Positions 31,027-41,249 of a stretch of 64,000 nt of DNA are shown piece by piece. Numbering within the stretch: the first letter of the stretch is position 1; the number at the start of each line of letters is the position of its first letter. The notes beneath the pieces were generated by a model. That model made no database searches and was not told the DNA's origin. It saw only the letters and a list, made by a program, of their open reading frames with translations. The stretch is from Dictyobacter arantiisoli (GTDB lineage Bacteria > Chloroflexota > Ktedonobacteria > Ktedonobacterales > Ktedonobacteraceae): the NCBI RefSeq assembly GCF_008326305.1, contig NZ_BIXY01000009.1:12246-76245 (forward strand), in the 5' to 3' direction. A program made the translations under genes and the position numbers.

Positions 31027-32433
31027 TTAAGGTTGATCTTCGTGGGTACGTCCCAACTGTTGATGGGTAGCTTTCTTGCGCAGTGCTTGCAGTTCTGCAC
31101 TGAAATGGACAGGATAAGGCTCTGTTGCTGTGAGTTGACGATAGCGTTCTGGTAAGAGCGTCAGATTATACTGTGCCAGCTCGCGGATTTCTGTCAGGGG
31201 AGGCAAGCTACCAGGGATAATCTCTCCGTTGCGCATGACTGGCTTAAGGAGCCGATGATAGCTATCCGGGCGTGGCTCACTGGCAAGTTGCACAATATCT
31301 TTACTCCATTCTGGATGGCGATAAATCTCTTTTTTGCCCGGCCAGGTGCTCTTTTCTCCTGCGATCTTAATCTTTGGATGTTCGTTCCCCTCTTCGTCAA
31401 CATACCATGTTTCTTTGTAGACGGTTCCGAGTGAGCCACCTTCTATTCCACGCTCAACCGAGCCAGCTCCACTGCCGAGGGTTGTTCCCACGCCAAAAGA
31501 ATCGATGGCGGCGCCCGCCTCCAGAATCTCCTGGATTTTCCATTCATCCAGATCGCCACTGGCTAAGATGCGTACATAGTGTAATCCAGCTTGATCCAAT
31601 TGTTCACGGATATAGTTGGAATCGGCTACCAGGTCCCCACTATCCAGGCGTACTGCGGCCAATGTATGGCCTAATGATTCTTGTGAGCGCAGGCCCACTT
31701 CGATGGCCGTATGGATAGCGCGTCGCACATCATAGGTATCGAGTAGCAGGGTATAGCGATTATAGGCTTGAGCGACGGCCTCAAAGGCCTCTTTCTCTGT
31801 AGCATACATTTCTATCAATGCGTGAGGAACCGTACCAGTTGCAGGCAGGCGATATTCGTAGGCGGCGTTCAATAAAGAAGTGCTGGAACAGCCTCCAATA
31901 TATGAGGCTCTGGCAACTGTCATGGGTTCCTGGGCGCGTCGGAAGGCAAATTCAGAAACGCGGCGTTGTTGGCCCTGATTGGCTGCATAAACGATGCGTG
32001 AGGCTTTCGTGGCAATTAATGTCGAGAGTCCTATGGCTTGCAGAAGACCAGCCTCAAGCAGGATTGCCTCACGAAATGGGGCTGTAACGCGCAAAATAGG
32101 CTCATTGGGAAAAACTATACTTCCCTCGGGGACCGCTAAGATTTCGCCAGTAAAACGTAAATTTGCGAGTTCATCAAGAAATGCTGAATCATAATCACGG
32201 ATATGGGCCAGGAAATTCAACTCTTCCGCAGTATAATGAAAGGTGTTTGCGAATTCCAGAGCGGACTCGAGACCGGCCACGAGTAGATATGCACCACCAA
32301 AGGGGGCTTTTCTCGTATAAAGATCAAATGTCGTAAGCCCGTTTTGTCCAGTTCGCCATGAAACATATGCTGAGTCTGGATGGTACATATCTGTCATTAA
32401 CCCTGGGTGCAAGCTAGGGGTTCGGCGGTACAT
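31027..32433 (-). CDS. pncB: Nicotinate phosphoribosyltransferase
   Basis: This 468-residue enzyme of NAD salvage makes nicotinate mononucleotide from nicotinate and PRPP with ATP hydrolysis. It carries family features: MTDMYHPDSAYVSW at the N-terminus, RRVSEFAFRRAQEP in the middle and LDSGDLVADSNYIREQLD. The phosphate-binding end includes FGVGTTLGSG. Length fits bacterial forms. It stands alone on the minus strand, divergent from the CrtI-like gene. Confidence 0.92.
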   Translation of the reverse strand: MYRRTPSLHPGLMTDMYHPDSAYVSWRTGQNGLTTFDLYTRKAPFGGAYLLVAGLESALEFANTFHYTAEELNFLAHIRDYDSAFLDELANLRFTGEILAVPEGSIVFPNEPILRVTAPFREAILLEAGLLQAIGLSTLIATKASRIVYAANQGQQRRVSEFAFRRAQEPMTVARASYIGGCSSTSLLNAAYEYRLPATGTVPHALIEMYATEKEAFEAVAQAYNRYTLLLDTYDVRRAIHTAIEVGLRSQESLGHTLAAVRLDSGDLVADSNYIREQLDQAGLHYVRILASGDLDEWKIQEILEAGAAIDSFGVGTTLGSGAGSVERGIEGGSLGTVYKETWYVDEEGNEHPKIKIAGEKSTWPGKKEIYRHPEWSKDIVQLASEPRPDSYHRLLKPVMRNGEIIPGSLPPLTEIRELAQYNLTLLPERYRQLTATEPYPVHFSAELQALRKKATHQQLGRTHEDQP

Positions 32434-32885
32434 ACAATCTCCCTTTTGTCAGTAGCGCTCCACTCTGACTTAGTGTATTTATTACAATATCTCTAGATGT
32501 GTATCATTGTACCATACGGCGCAAGGTATAGTAGGATTGGTAGTGCGCACTATTGTGCTGTTCTTGAGCAAATTTGTTGGTCAATCCATTAAGTATATAC
32601 TATCTGTCAGTGTCATTTTTTCACCTTAAAACGTTGCTGTCCCGCGTACCCTCTTAAGAGTCTGAGGGCGTCTGTATAGTGTACTTATCGATGAGATGGA
32701 ACGTTTCATATCGGACGCATATACAATATACATGTGTTACGTTGCTACCTGGAAGTGTCCGGGCAGGTGCCGCAAGTGTTGTTTTCTTATAACATGATAC
32801 AGTCAACAATTTTTGTCTGTGAAAACTACAGTTTATAGCTTCCATGCAGGGGCAGGGCTATATTTATAATTATTTGAGGTGAATA
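32434..32885. promoter_or_regulatory. Divergent promoter region between pncB and the CrtI-like gene
   Basis: This 452-bp AT-rich region contains no gene I can support; a 63-codon minus-strand frame has no ribosome site. Promoters for both flanking genes should lie here. TTGAGGTG before 32886 is the ribosome site of the desaturase gene. Confidence 0.4.
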
Positions 32886-34403
32886 ATGGATATCGTTGTT
32901 ATTGGAAGTGGTTTCGGTGGGTTGACTGCGGCGATTCGTTTACAGGCGCAGGGACATCATGTGACGTTACTTGAGAAGCGTGATAAGCCGGGCGGTCGGG
33001 CCTATGTCTATGAGCAGGATGGTTTTGTTTTTGATGGTGGTCCAACAATCATTACAGCTCCCTGGTTGATTCATGATCTTTTTGCGTTGTGTGGCAAAAA
33101 GACAGAGGATTACGTGAAACTTGTTCCGGTTGATCCTTTCTATAATATTCGTTTTGAGGATGGTTCTATCTTTCATTATAATGCGGACCGCGAGAACGTG
33201 CTGCGACAGATTCGCGAGTTCAGTCCGGATTCTAAGGATGTGGATGGCTATTTACGTTTTGCCCATGCCGTCGAGGAGATTTATAAAGTTGGTTTTGAGT
33301 TGATTGATCAGCCATTTACAACCTTTGCTTCTATGGCGAAGTTCTTACCAGATCTTGTGCGTTTGCAGGCTCAGAAATCGGTAGCCAGCTTTGTCAATCA
33401 ATATATTAAAGAGGAGCGTTTACGACAGGTCTTCAGCTTCCATGCGCTCTTAATTGGTGGAAATCCTTATCAAAGTACTTCGATATATGCTTTAATTCAT
33501 CATCTGGAACAGCGTTTTGGTGTCTGGTTTGCCATGGGTGGAACTGGCGCACTGGTGCGCGCACTGGCACAGTTATTTGAGGATATGGGTGGACGCCTCC
33601 TGCTCAATCAAGAGGTGTCGGAAATTGTGATTAATGAGCAAACGAAGCGTGCTGAGGGAGTCCGTGTCGGTGATGGCACATTTTATCTGGCGCGAACGGT
33701 AGTCAGTAATGCGGACGTTGCGTATACGTATTTGAATATGGTTCCAGCGTGTTTTCGTCAGAAAAGCACAGATCGTAAAATTAAGAGTAAGCAATATTCT
33801 ATGTCGCTTTTTGTACTCTACTTTGGAACTGATCGTAAGTATGAAAATATTGCGCACCACGAGATTCTGATGGGATCGCGTTATAAAGAGCTGTTAAATG
33901 ATATCTTCAAGCGTAAAGTGCTGGCAAAAGACTTTTCGTTGTATCTTCACCGTCCCACGGCAACCGATCCATCTCTGGCTCCGGCGGGCCATGATGCGTG
34001 GTATGTGCTTTCACCTGTTCCTCATCTGGGAAGTGGGACGGATTGGCGGACGATGGCGAAACCATATCGCGATTCTATTGTGAAGTATCTCGAAGAGCGT
34101 TATATGCCCGATCTCTCTAAACACATTGTGACTGAGCATTCCATTGATCCACTCCACTTCCAGGGGACCTTGAATAGCTATCTGGGGAGTGCATTCTCGG
34201 TTGAACCCATTTTGACGCAGTCTGCCTGGTTCCGACCACATAATGTCAGTGAAGATATTTCCAACTTATATTTCGCGGGAGCTGGAACTCATCCCGGTGC
34301 GGGTTTACCCGGGGTCATGAGTTCAGGTAAAATAGTAGCAGATATGATTGGAGGGGATCCTTCCAGCAGCAAGGTACAAAATATGTCCATGACAGAAATT
34401 TAA
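32886..34403 (+). CDS. CrtI-like phytoene desaturase family oxidoreductase
   Basis: This 505-residue FAD enzyme has the N-terminal dinucleotide fold VIGSGFGGLTAAIRL at about 4-18, followed by EKRDKPGGRAY. Near the C-terminus LYFAGAGTHPGAGLPGVMSSG, split here only for description, is the classic CrtI signature. Enzymes of this family desaturate phytoene or oxidise carotenoids, and distant members act on other polyenes. No crtB or other carotenoid gene is adjacent, so the exact substrate is open. Confidence 0.85.
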   Translation: MDIVVIGSGFGGLTAAIRLQAQGHHVTLLEKRDKPGGRAYVYEQDGFVFDGGPTIITAPWLIHDLFALCGKKTEDYVKLVPVDPFYNIRFEDGSIFHYNADRENVLRQIREFSPDSKDVDGYLRFAHAVEEIYKVGFELIDQPFTTFASMAKFLPDLVRLQAQKSVASFVNQYIKEERLRQVFSFHALLIGGNPYQSTSIYALIHHLEQRFGVWFAMGGTGALVRALAQLFEDMGGRLLLNQEVSEIVINEQTKRAEGVRVGDGTFYLARTVVSNADVAYTYLNMVPACFRQKSTDRKIKSKQYSMSLFVLYFGTDRKYENIAHHEILMGSRYKELLNDIFKRKVLAKDFSLYLHRPTATDPSLAPAGHDAWYVLSPVPHLGSGTDWRTMAKPYRDSIVKYLEERYMPDLSKHIVTEHSIDPLHFQGTLNSYLGSAFSVEPILTQSAWFRPHNVSEDISNLYFAGAGTHPGAGLPGVMSSGKIVADMIGGDPSSSKVQNMSMTEI

Positions 34404-34615
34404 CCGTGAGCAGTTAGAAACGTAGATGTTTTTAGAATGACCTGTACTGTTGTGTATATTGGGTCAGCGCCTGATATTTCTGTCGTGAAGTTAAAGGTAT
34501 CTGTTCAGTTTGTAGACCATTGCTTTTAGCTTCGCCACACATCCTTCTGTTTGGTCGGCAATCGTATGGTGGTCGGTGATCCAGCGCGTTTTTCACCTGA
34601 AAGGAGTTGATTGCT

Positions 34616-35671
34616 ATGGCTGGGCAACATCGCTGGGCTGTCGGTATCGCAACAAGTACAGCAAGTATTCTGGGACTTACGGTCACAAGTGGTCTGGCTC
34701 TTGTAGCGCATTTCTTTGTTGAGGAGTTCTCTCGTCCGCATATGGTATTACCTGACTCTGATCTGGAATGGGGTATGCCTCAGATGTTATCAGATGATCC
34801 ACCTCTGCTAGCACAACGTCCTTTGTTGTTTAAGACGGTGGATGGCACCCTGCTCTGTGGTGACTTCTGGGCACAACCTGTACCAGCGCCAACGATCATC
34901 CTCTGTCATGGGTATCGTATTACCCGCTCACATTTGCGACCTGTAGCACAACTAGAGTATGCCTGTGGCTATAATGTGCTCTTTTTCGACTTTCGCGGAC
35001 ATGGGGATAGCGAGAGTGTTATGACAACTGCTGGCAATGCTGAAGTGCGTGATATGGAGGCGGCCATTTTTGTGGCTGGACATCAACCAGAAACCTTGCC
35101 AGGTAAGATCATCATTCATGGCTTTTCAATGGGTGCTGCTGTGGCTTTATTAACGCCCCCGCATCCCGATGTGCTGGCCATTATTGCGGATAGTCCATAC
35201 GCACGTTCGGACGATATTCTGCGCCGTCTGGTGGCTTTCCGTCTGGTAGAGGAGTGGGCTGGTCGCTATCCCCATATTCTGTTGCCTCAAGTTCTTGTGA
35301 CAATAGCATCCTGGTTTATTGTTGCGATCAGTCGCATTGATTTTCGTATCCGCTATGGCTTTACGGTCATTGCTCGCCCTGATACCAGCTTTAAGCGTTG
35401 GAAGCAACGCTCTAAAAAAATATTACAGCAACATTCTATTCCCATTTTATTAATTCACTCTTCAGGTGATAATCTGATCCCGTTTGCGCACGCTCAACAT
35501 CTGGCTGCTGAAGCAGCAGCCCAGGGAGCGCCATTAGAGACATACTTTGTCGACACAAATATTCATTGTGGTGCTTATGGTTGGAATCCTCTCCAATATG
35601 ATCATGTAATTCAAACATTTATGGCCAAACATCTGCAAGACGCTCTTCCTCAACGTCATCAAGCTCGCTAG
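34616..35671 (+). CDS. Alpha/beta hydrolase, membrane-anchored
   Basis: This 351-residue protein starts at an ATG with AAGGAG nine bases upstream. An N-terminal hydrophobic helix (about 10-35) is followed by an alpha/beta hydrolase domain. The domain has the HGYRI oxyanion segment near 99, DFRGHGDS near 125, nucleophile Ser in HGFSMGAA near 169, Asp in SGDNLIP near 288 and His in NIHCGAYG near 322. The Bem46/YqkD-like layout suggests a serine esterase or peptidase of unknown substrate. Confidence 0.85.
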   Translation: MAGQHRWAVGIATSTASILGLTVTSGLALVAHFFVEEFSRPHMVLPDSDLEWGMPQMLSDDPPLLAQRPLLFKTVDGTLLCGDFWAQPVPAPTIILCHGYRITRSHLRPVAQLEYACGYNVLFFDFRGHGDSESVMTTAGNAEVRDMEAAIFVAGHQPETLPGKIIIHGFSMGAAVALLTPPHPDVLAIIADSPYARSDDILRRLVAFRLVEEWAGRYPHILLPQVLVTIASWFIVAISRIDFRIRYGFTVIARPDTSFKRWKQRSKKILQQHSIPILLIHSSGDNLIPFAHAQHLAAEAAAQGAPLETYFVDTNIHCGAYGWNPLQYDHVIQTFMAKHLQDALPQRHQAR

Positions 35672-35988
35672 TGTGAATCTGTTCTGGTTGTACTGGATGC
35701 AAATGTCCTTTGCGAGAGAAATCGGTCTGTCTCTTTCTGTCTTTAATAAGAGGAACATTTGCATTCCTGTTGTTGCTACATTTGTTCTAATACTCATCGC
35801 TTGCTGCAGAATCTTCAATTGGCAATGCTGCATTTAAGCCACTTTGTACTATCTTTTGTAATACAAGCCCTTGAATAATTGCGAACGACCGTGCATAATC
35901 TATTACAAGCAGCATTCAATAATGTAGTTGCATTCTATGTACAATCATCTAATCGTTTTTGCTGCTCATGATGGAGGTAAAAGGTACG
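35672..35988. other. Intergenic region without supported gene
   Basis: This AT-rich spacer of 317 bp holds no supported ORF and no clear hairpin. It should contain the promoter of the coiled-coil protein gene; GGAGGT at 35974-35979 is its ribosome site. Confidence 0.4.
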
Positions 35989-37086
35989 ATGTTCTCACCT
36001 GAAGAGGTTTCACAAACGACGGAGGAGCTTGGAGCAATTCTCCAAACCACCGAGGTGCTGAAAGTGATTTCACAAACAACGGAAACGTTAGAAGCAGGTC
36101 CCCAAACCACCGAGGCTCTGGAAGTGATTTCACAAACAACAGAGGCGCTGGAACGGCTTCCCCATACATTTGAATACCATAGTGCTTCAAATGAACATCA
36201 GCAGCAAATTGTGCAACAGACACAGAAAGATGTCTTACTTTCCCTGGGCGGTGAATCCACAACTGATACATTGGCCTGGCGGCAAATAGACTTGTTGCGT
36301 GAGGGAAATCGTCATTTACTGGCAGCAGTAGATGAGTTGCGCGTGGAATTGCAACAGCTCCATACTGAAAAGAGCACCTTGCAGTCGGGTTTTGATAATG
36401 ATGTGGCTATTATTCATCGTGGTCATCAGCAAGAGATTGCGCATTATCAAGCTCATCTGCTCGAGCTGATGGAGGAGCGCAACCATCTTCAGGAGGAGTA
36501 TGTGTCCCTGGAGCAGAGGTATCAAGCTTTCTCACAGAGCTTTACCGCGCGCGTGGATATGGAAGTACAACGGCAGTTGTGTGAATTGGCAACTATTACT
36601 GATCTATCCTCAACAGAGATACCTGCGCCGCTTCAGATATTTGTGAAAGCGGTTGAAGTCAAGGCTAAGGCCGAAGGGGACCGCTTCCTGGCTGAGGCGT
36701 TGCGCTTGAAACGGGAAGTGGGTCGTATGGCGGAAATTCTGGGCCATGAGCGCCAACAATTAGATGAGGAGCGGCAACGCCTGATGAAGTTCCAACAGAG
36801 CGTGAGCGATCAGGCGGCATTGCGACAGAAAGTGCTTGAAACGCGTTCCCGTTCGCGCTGGCAGACCATAACCGTTCTTACCTCAGTTGGTTTATTAGCC
36901 CTGCTGGTCATATTACAGTTTGCATGTCTGGGATTGTTTCACGCCTCGCTTGCCGCGCCTGTTACTCTGGCGATCCTGGCTCCTATTGTGTTCTGTGTCC
37001 TCATCGCATTGATATTGGCCAGCCCACCATTCCAGTTTGCGAGACATGTGAAGGAAAGTGCTCCCCGTAAAAAGAAAATCCGCTAG
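35989..37086 (+). CDS. Coiled-coil membrane protein with decapeptide repeats
   Basis: This 365-residue protein begins with five imperfect 10-residue repeats of the form QTTExLxxxx at about 8-56. A charged, coiled-coil region of about 85-280 follows (Glu/Gln/Leu heptads). Two C-terminal membrane helices are near 295-315 and 320-345, and the tail is basic. The ATG at 35989 is chosen for GGAGG upstream. No named family was recognised. The shape suggests a membrane-anchored filament or tether in the cytoplasm. Confidence 0.7.
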   Translation: MFSPEEVSQTTEELGAILQTTEVLKVISQTTETLEAGPQTTEALEVISQTTEALERLPHTFEYHSASNEHQQQIVQQTQKDVLLSLGGESTTDTLAWRQIDLLREGNRHLLAAVDELRVELQQLHTEKSTLQSGFDNDVAIIHRGHQQEIAHYQAHLLELMEERNHLQEEYVSLEQRYQAFSQSFTARVDMEVQRQLCELATITDLSSTEIPAPLQIFVKAVEVKAKAEGDRFLAEALRLKREVGRMAEILGHERQQLDEERQRLMKFQQSVSDQAALRQKVLETRSRSRWQTITVLTSVGLLALLVILQFACLGLFHASLAAPVTLAILAPIVFCVLIALILASPPFQFARHVKESAPRKKKIR

Positions 37087-37289
37087 CTGTGATTGATGAA
37101 CTGAGGGGTGTCCAATAAAGGATACCCTTTCTCTTTGCTTATTTGATGTGAGCGCGAGGAATGATGATGGATGTATCGCTTATATCTTGCCTGTTTCTCT
37201 GATTACTTGAAAAAGTGTCCAAGAGTAGTCTGGTTGCTGCGTATATATCATAGAGGCGATTTAGCAAAATCTGATTAGGAGCAATGTTT

Positions 37290-38870
37290 ATGACTCAACA
37301 AGCGGAAATACAGAATGCCCATAAATTGAAGAAGCATATTATCTGGCAAGATGGGCGCACACCTGATCCGTGTGTGATTGTTTTGTTTGGAGCCACAGGT
37401 GACCTGGCGCAACGGAAGATTTTACCAACGTTAGCACATCTTATTCATGATCATCCCCAACCTGAAAAGATATGCATTGTTGCTTTTGCACGTCGTCCCC
37501 TGGATGATGATGCCTGGCGCTCTATGGTTCTTACCTCACTTGATAAATATATGCCAGCCGATGATAAGTTGGATGATGCCGGTAAGACAGCCTTTGCACA
37601 ACACCTCTTTTATTGTCAGTCGAATTTTGATGACAGTGAAGGATATAAACGTCTGGGCCAGTTCCTTGCTAAATTAGATCAAGAGCAAGGCACAAGTGGT
37701 AATCGGCTCTTTTATCTGGCGACGCCTCCCGATACTGACTTAGAGATTATCGCTCATATGGGTGAGGCTGGTCTGGCTAAACCAATGCCAGCCGATGCCA
37801 ATGGCAAACAGCACTGGGTTCGCCTTATTACGGAGAAACCCTTTGGACACGATTTGGAGTCTGCCCAGAAATTGAATCAAGAGATTGCCCGGGTGTTCCA
37901 TGAGGGGCAAGTCTTCCGTATCGATCATTACATGGGTAAAGAGACGGTGCAAAATATTATTGCGTTCCGTTTTGCCAATGGTATTTTTGAGCCGCTCTGG
38001 AATCAAAAATATATTGATCATGTGCAGATAGTGGTGGCTGAAAGTCTGGGTATCGAAAGCCGTGCCGAGTATTATGAAACCGCCGGGGCAATTAAGGATA
38101 TTGTACAGAACCATGTGATGCAGATCCTTTCTCTGATTGCGATGGAATCACCCGCGGAATATTCTGCTGATGATATTCGCGATGAGAAAGTGAAAGTGTT
38201 GCGCGCTATTCGTCCGCTGACACCTGAGCAGGTTGCAAAGCAGACGGTACGTGGTCAATATACCGCTGGTATGCAGGATGGTAAGCCAGTCGTGGGCTAT
38301 AAAGATGAAAAAGGTGTAAGCCCAACCTCGACGACAGAAACCTATGTGGCGTTGAAGCTGTTTATTGAGAACTGGCGCTGGGCTGACGTGCCATTCTATA
38401 TTCGGACCGGTAAGCATCTTCCTGTACGTAGTACTGAGGTAACAATTCAATTCAAACGCGTACCTCATCAACTCTATACGCCATCTGAGATAACCTCTCT
38501 GACACCAAATACACTCATATTACGTATTCAGCCGGATGAAGGCATTTCCCTCAAGATCGGGGCCAAGGTGCCAGGTGCATCGAATCAACTGACTACAATT
38601 GATCTGGCGGCCTCTTACAACAGCGCTTTTGATATTGAGTTGCCAGATGCCTATGAACGCTTGATTGCTGACTGTATTATTGGTGATTCTACCTTGTTTA
38701 TTCGCCGTGATGAGATTGAATGTTCCTGGCGTATCATTGATAGTATTACCTCTGCCTGGAAGCAAATGGGATCTGAGACGGTGTATCCCTATGCTGCTGG
38801 AACGTGGGGACCCAGGGAAGCTGAAACCTTAATTACTGAAGATGGTCGTAAATGGTTAAATCCAGCCTGA
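37290..38870 (+). CDS. zwf: Glucose-6-phosphate dehydrogenase
   Basis: This 526-residue enzyme performs the first step of the oxidative pentose phosphate pathway, making 6-phosphogluconolactone and NADPH. It has the N-terminal nucleotide site LFGATGDLAQRKI near 33-45, the active-site RIDHYMGKE near 211-219 with the catalytic His, and IRTGKHLP near 372. AGGAG lies eight bases before ATG 37290; the ATG at 37284 is too close to it. A strong terminator follows. Confidence 0.95.
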   Translation: MTQQAEIQNAHKLKKHIIWQDGRTPDPCVIVLFGATGDLAQRKILPTLAHLIHDHPQPEKICIVAFARRPLDDDAWRSMVLTSLDKYMPADDKLDDAGKTAFAQHLFYCQSNFDDSEGYKRLGQFLAKLDQEQGTSGNRLFYLATPPDTDLEIIAHMGEAGLAKPMPADANGKQHWVRLITEKPFGHDLESAQKLNQEIARVFHEGQVFRIDHYMGKETVQNIIAFRFANGIFEPLWNQKYIDHVQIVVAESLGIESRAEYYETAGAIKDIVQNHVMQILSLIAMESPAEYSADDIRDEKVKVLRAIRPLTPEQVAKQTVRGQYTAGMQDGKPVVGYKDEKGVSPTSTTETYVALKLFIENWRWADVPFYIRTGKHLPVRSTEVTIQFKRVPHQLYTPSEITSLTPNTLILRIQPDEGISLKIGAKVPGASNQLTTIDLAASYNSAFDIELPDAYERLIADCIIGDSTLFIRRDEIECSWRIIDSITSAWKQMGSETVYPYAAGTWGPREAETLITEDGRKWLNPA

Positions 38871-38883
38871 CAATCTTCTGCCA

Positions 38884-38930
38884 GACAAAGAGAAACGCAA
38901 CCACTCAAAATGGTTGCGTTTCTCTTTGTC
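38884..38930. terminator. Bidirectional terminator between zwf and the CsbD gene
   Basis: A perfect 20-bp stem (38884-38903 with 38911-38930) has a 7-base loop and A/T-rich arms, placed between convergent genes. Confidence 0.85.
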
Positions 38931-38971
38931 TTCGTGTCTCCGAAGTTCGGGTCCTTGGCCGATATGGACGG

Positions 38972-39202
38972 TTAGGGTTTTTCTGGATCAAGAGCGTTGT
39001 CGATCTTGCGCTCAGTATGACCGACTGTCTTCTGCGTTTTTCCTTCAACCTGCCTGGCATCGCCCTTGCCTTCGATCTTGGGATTGTCTGTTGCTTTACC
39101 GAGGGCACTCTGTATCTTACCTGCTGCCTCTTTTGCCTTGCCTTTTAAAGTATTCTCATCACCTTTGGTTCCAAGGTCTTTGTTCTCATACTCATTGCTC
39201 AT
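38972..39202 (-). CDS. CsbD-family stress protein
   Basis: This 76-residue hydrophilic protein has the CsbD pattern: NTLKGKAKEAAGKIQSALGK at about 18-37 and QVEGKTQKTVGHTE at about 51-64. CsbD proteins are abundant, flexible general-stress proteins of unknown activity; in Bacillus the gene is controlled by sigma-B. Length is typical. AGGAG lies upstream of the start on the minus strand. Confidence 0.85.
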   Translation of the reverse strand: MSNEYENKDLGTKGDENTLKGKAKEAAGKIQSALGKATDNPKIEGKGDARQVEGKTQKTVGHTERKIDNALDPEKP

Positions 39203-39398
39203 ATTTTAATCTCCTTTGACTGAAGGTAATTCGTATTGTACAGCTAGGAAGCGCTCTTCAGCGCCACCCCCTCTTTTAATACTCTTGAGAGCTAAAAAAG
39301 GATACATATAGCGTCAAACGCCCTGGTGGATGACGAGATTAGCAGTTTGTGAAATGAAGCAGGGAGAAATGATCGGTTGAGCTGTCGTCGTAGAGGAA

Positions 39399-39439
39399 AA
39401 TAGAGAGCATACAATCAGCCAGATTGTATGCTCTCTATT
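39399..39439 (-). terminator. Terminator of pepF
   Basis: An 18-bp perfect stem (39399-39416 with 39422-39439) has a 5-base loop, followed on the minus strand by TTTTCC. It lies 14 bases beyond the pepF stop. Confidence 0.85.
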
Positions 39440-39452
39440 GGAAAGGAACAAG

Positions 39453-41249
39453 TTAGCCCAGAAGTTGTTCTAACTGATCGAGGTGGGCTTCAAAGAGTTT
39501 GAAGGCTTGATGTACTGGTTCTGGTGTCGTCATATCTACACCAGCTTTTTTCAACAATTCAATGCTATAGTCTGATGAGCCAGAGCTGAGGAATTTCAGA
39601 TAGCGCTCGACTGCTGGTTGTCCTTCAGTCAGAATCTGCTGGGCCAACGCTGCGGAGGCAGAGATACCTGTGGCGTACTGATAGACATAGAAGTTGTAGT
39701 AGAAGTGAGGGATACGAGCCCACTCAATCCCAATCAGATCGTCGATGACAGCCTCGCCGCCATAATACTTTTTGTTGAGTGTCGTATACATCTCTGTCAG
39801 GGTATCGGCCGTTAAGGACTCTCCGTGTTCGGCATTACTATGAATCTGTTGCTCAAACTCGGCAAACATTGTCTGTCTGAAGAGGGTCGCACGAATATCT
39901 TCCAACGAATGATTCAGGATAGCGATTTGTACCGCTTTATCGTTAGTATTTTTAAGTAGATATTCGGTGAGCAGATTTTCATTGAGTGTGGATGCTACTT
40001 CAGCCACAAAAATGGTGTAATCGCCATATTGATAGGGCTGGTTGGTGCGCGTGAAATAGGAATGCATCGAATGTCCTAACTCATGTGCCAGGGTGAACAT
40101 GCTGTCGCGTTTCTCCTGGAAGTTGAGCAGGATAAAAGGTTGTGTTCCATAGGCACCACCACTGTAAGCACCACTGCGCTTCCCAGGTGTCTCGTAGACA
40201 TCGATCCAACGTTGTTCAAAGCCTTGCTTGAGAATTGAGAGATAGTTTTCTCCCAGGGGAGCCAGGGCCTCTAAGACAGTGTTACGAGCCTGCTCATACG
40301 TCACAGTGTCATTGATTTCTTCGACAATGGGCGTATAGAGATCATACATATGCAGTTCATCGAGCTTCAGCATGCGCTTGCGCAATTTCATATAGCGATT
40401 GAGTAGCGGAATATTCTCAGCAACTGCGATGATCAGATTGTCATAGACGCTTTCTGGAATATTATTGCCTGACAGAGCGCTCTGACGACTTGAGCTATAC
40501 TTGCGCTGACGCGCATAGAAGATGTGTGATTTTACCTGTGAAGCAAGCGTTGCTGCCAGCGTATTTCGTTGCTTAAAGAAGGTATTGTGCAAGCCCTCAA
40601 AAGCTTCCTGACGTACGCGGCGATCAGCGCTACGCAGATAGGTGGTATAGTTGCCCGGTGTGAGCTCTACTTGTTTGCCTTCTTCATTACTAATGGAAGG
40701 CAATTTGAGATCGGCATTATCGATCATGGAGAAAATCGCATCTGGTGCGCTTGCCAGTTCACCAGCCGCAGCCAGAACCGCTTCAACTTCCGAGGAACGG
40801 ACGTGTGGTCGCTTGCGATTGAGATCCTGTAGCTGAATATTATAGAGCTCTAAGCCAGGTGTTTGCTGGATATATTGATCCAGTGTTTCCTGTGAGAGGG
40901 CCAGAATTTCCGGTTCGATGAAGGATGCCGCTGTCGACGTGCGTACAAATAATTGCGTCGCGCGATCTTCAAAGGCGAGATACTTACTATTCGTAGTATC
41001 TTCATCTTTGCGCATCGATGAATAGACATAAACCTTTTCGAGTATTTCGTAAATTTCATCCCGTGTTTGCAGGACTTTTAGCAAGGCTGATCCGCCATTG
41101 GCGATCGTTCCTTTGAGTCCTTCAAACTCGGGTAGGCGTTGTTGCACCGCTTGAAAATCCCGCTCCCAGTCGTTGTTTGTGGGATAGATGCTTTCAAGGT
41201 TCCAGGTGTAGGGAGTTGAAATTTCTTCACGTTTCTTATACGTTTGCAA
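39453..41249 (-). CDS. pepF: Oligoendopeptidase F
   Basis: This 598-residue cytoplasmic zinc peptidase of family M3 has the metal site LAHELGHSMH (HExxH) near 386-395 and a downstream Glu in VAEVASTLNE near 420. Length fits PepF. It trims medium-size peptides. The start is TTG with AAAGG about 13 bases upstream; no better start is near. It has its own terminator and is separated by 476 bp from the next gene. Confidence 0.93.
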   Translation of the reverse strand: MQTYKKREEISTPYTWNLESIYPTNNDWERDFQAVQQRLPEFEGLKGTIANGGSALLKVLQTRDEIYEILEKVYVYSSMRKDEDTTNSKYLAFEDRATQLFVRTSTAASFIEPEILALSQETLDQYIQQTPGLELYNIQLQDLNRKRPHVRSSEVEAVLAAAGELASAPDAIFSMIDNADLKLPSISNEEGKQVELTPGNYTTYLRSADRRVRQEAFEGLHNTFFKQRNTLAATLASQVKSHIFYARQRKYSSSRQSALSGNNIPESVYDNLIIAVAENIPLLNRYMKLRKRMLKLDELHMYDLYTPIVEEINDTVTYEQARNTVLEALAPLGENYLSILKQGFEQRWIDVYETPGKRSGAYSGGAYGTQPFILLNFQEKRDSMFTLAHELGHSMHSYFTRTNQPYQYGDYTIFVAEVASTLNENLLTEYLLKNTNDKAVQIAILNHSLEDIRATLFRQTMFAEFEQQIHSNAEHGESLTADTLTEMYTTLNKKYYGGEAVIDDLIGIEWARIPHFYYNFYVYQYATGISASAALAQQILTEGQPAVERYLKFLSSGSSDYSIELLKKAGVDMTTPEPVHQAFKLFEAHLDQLEQLLG

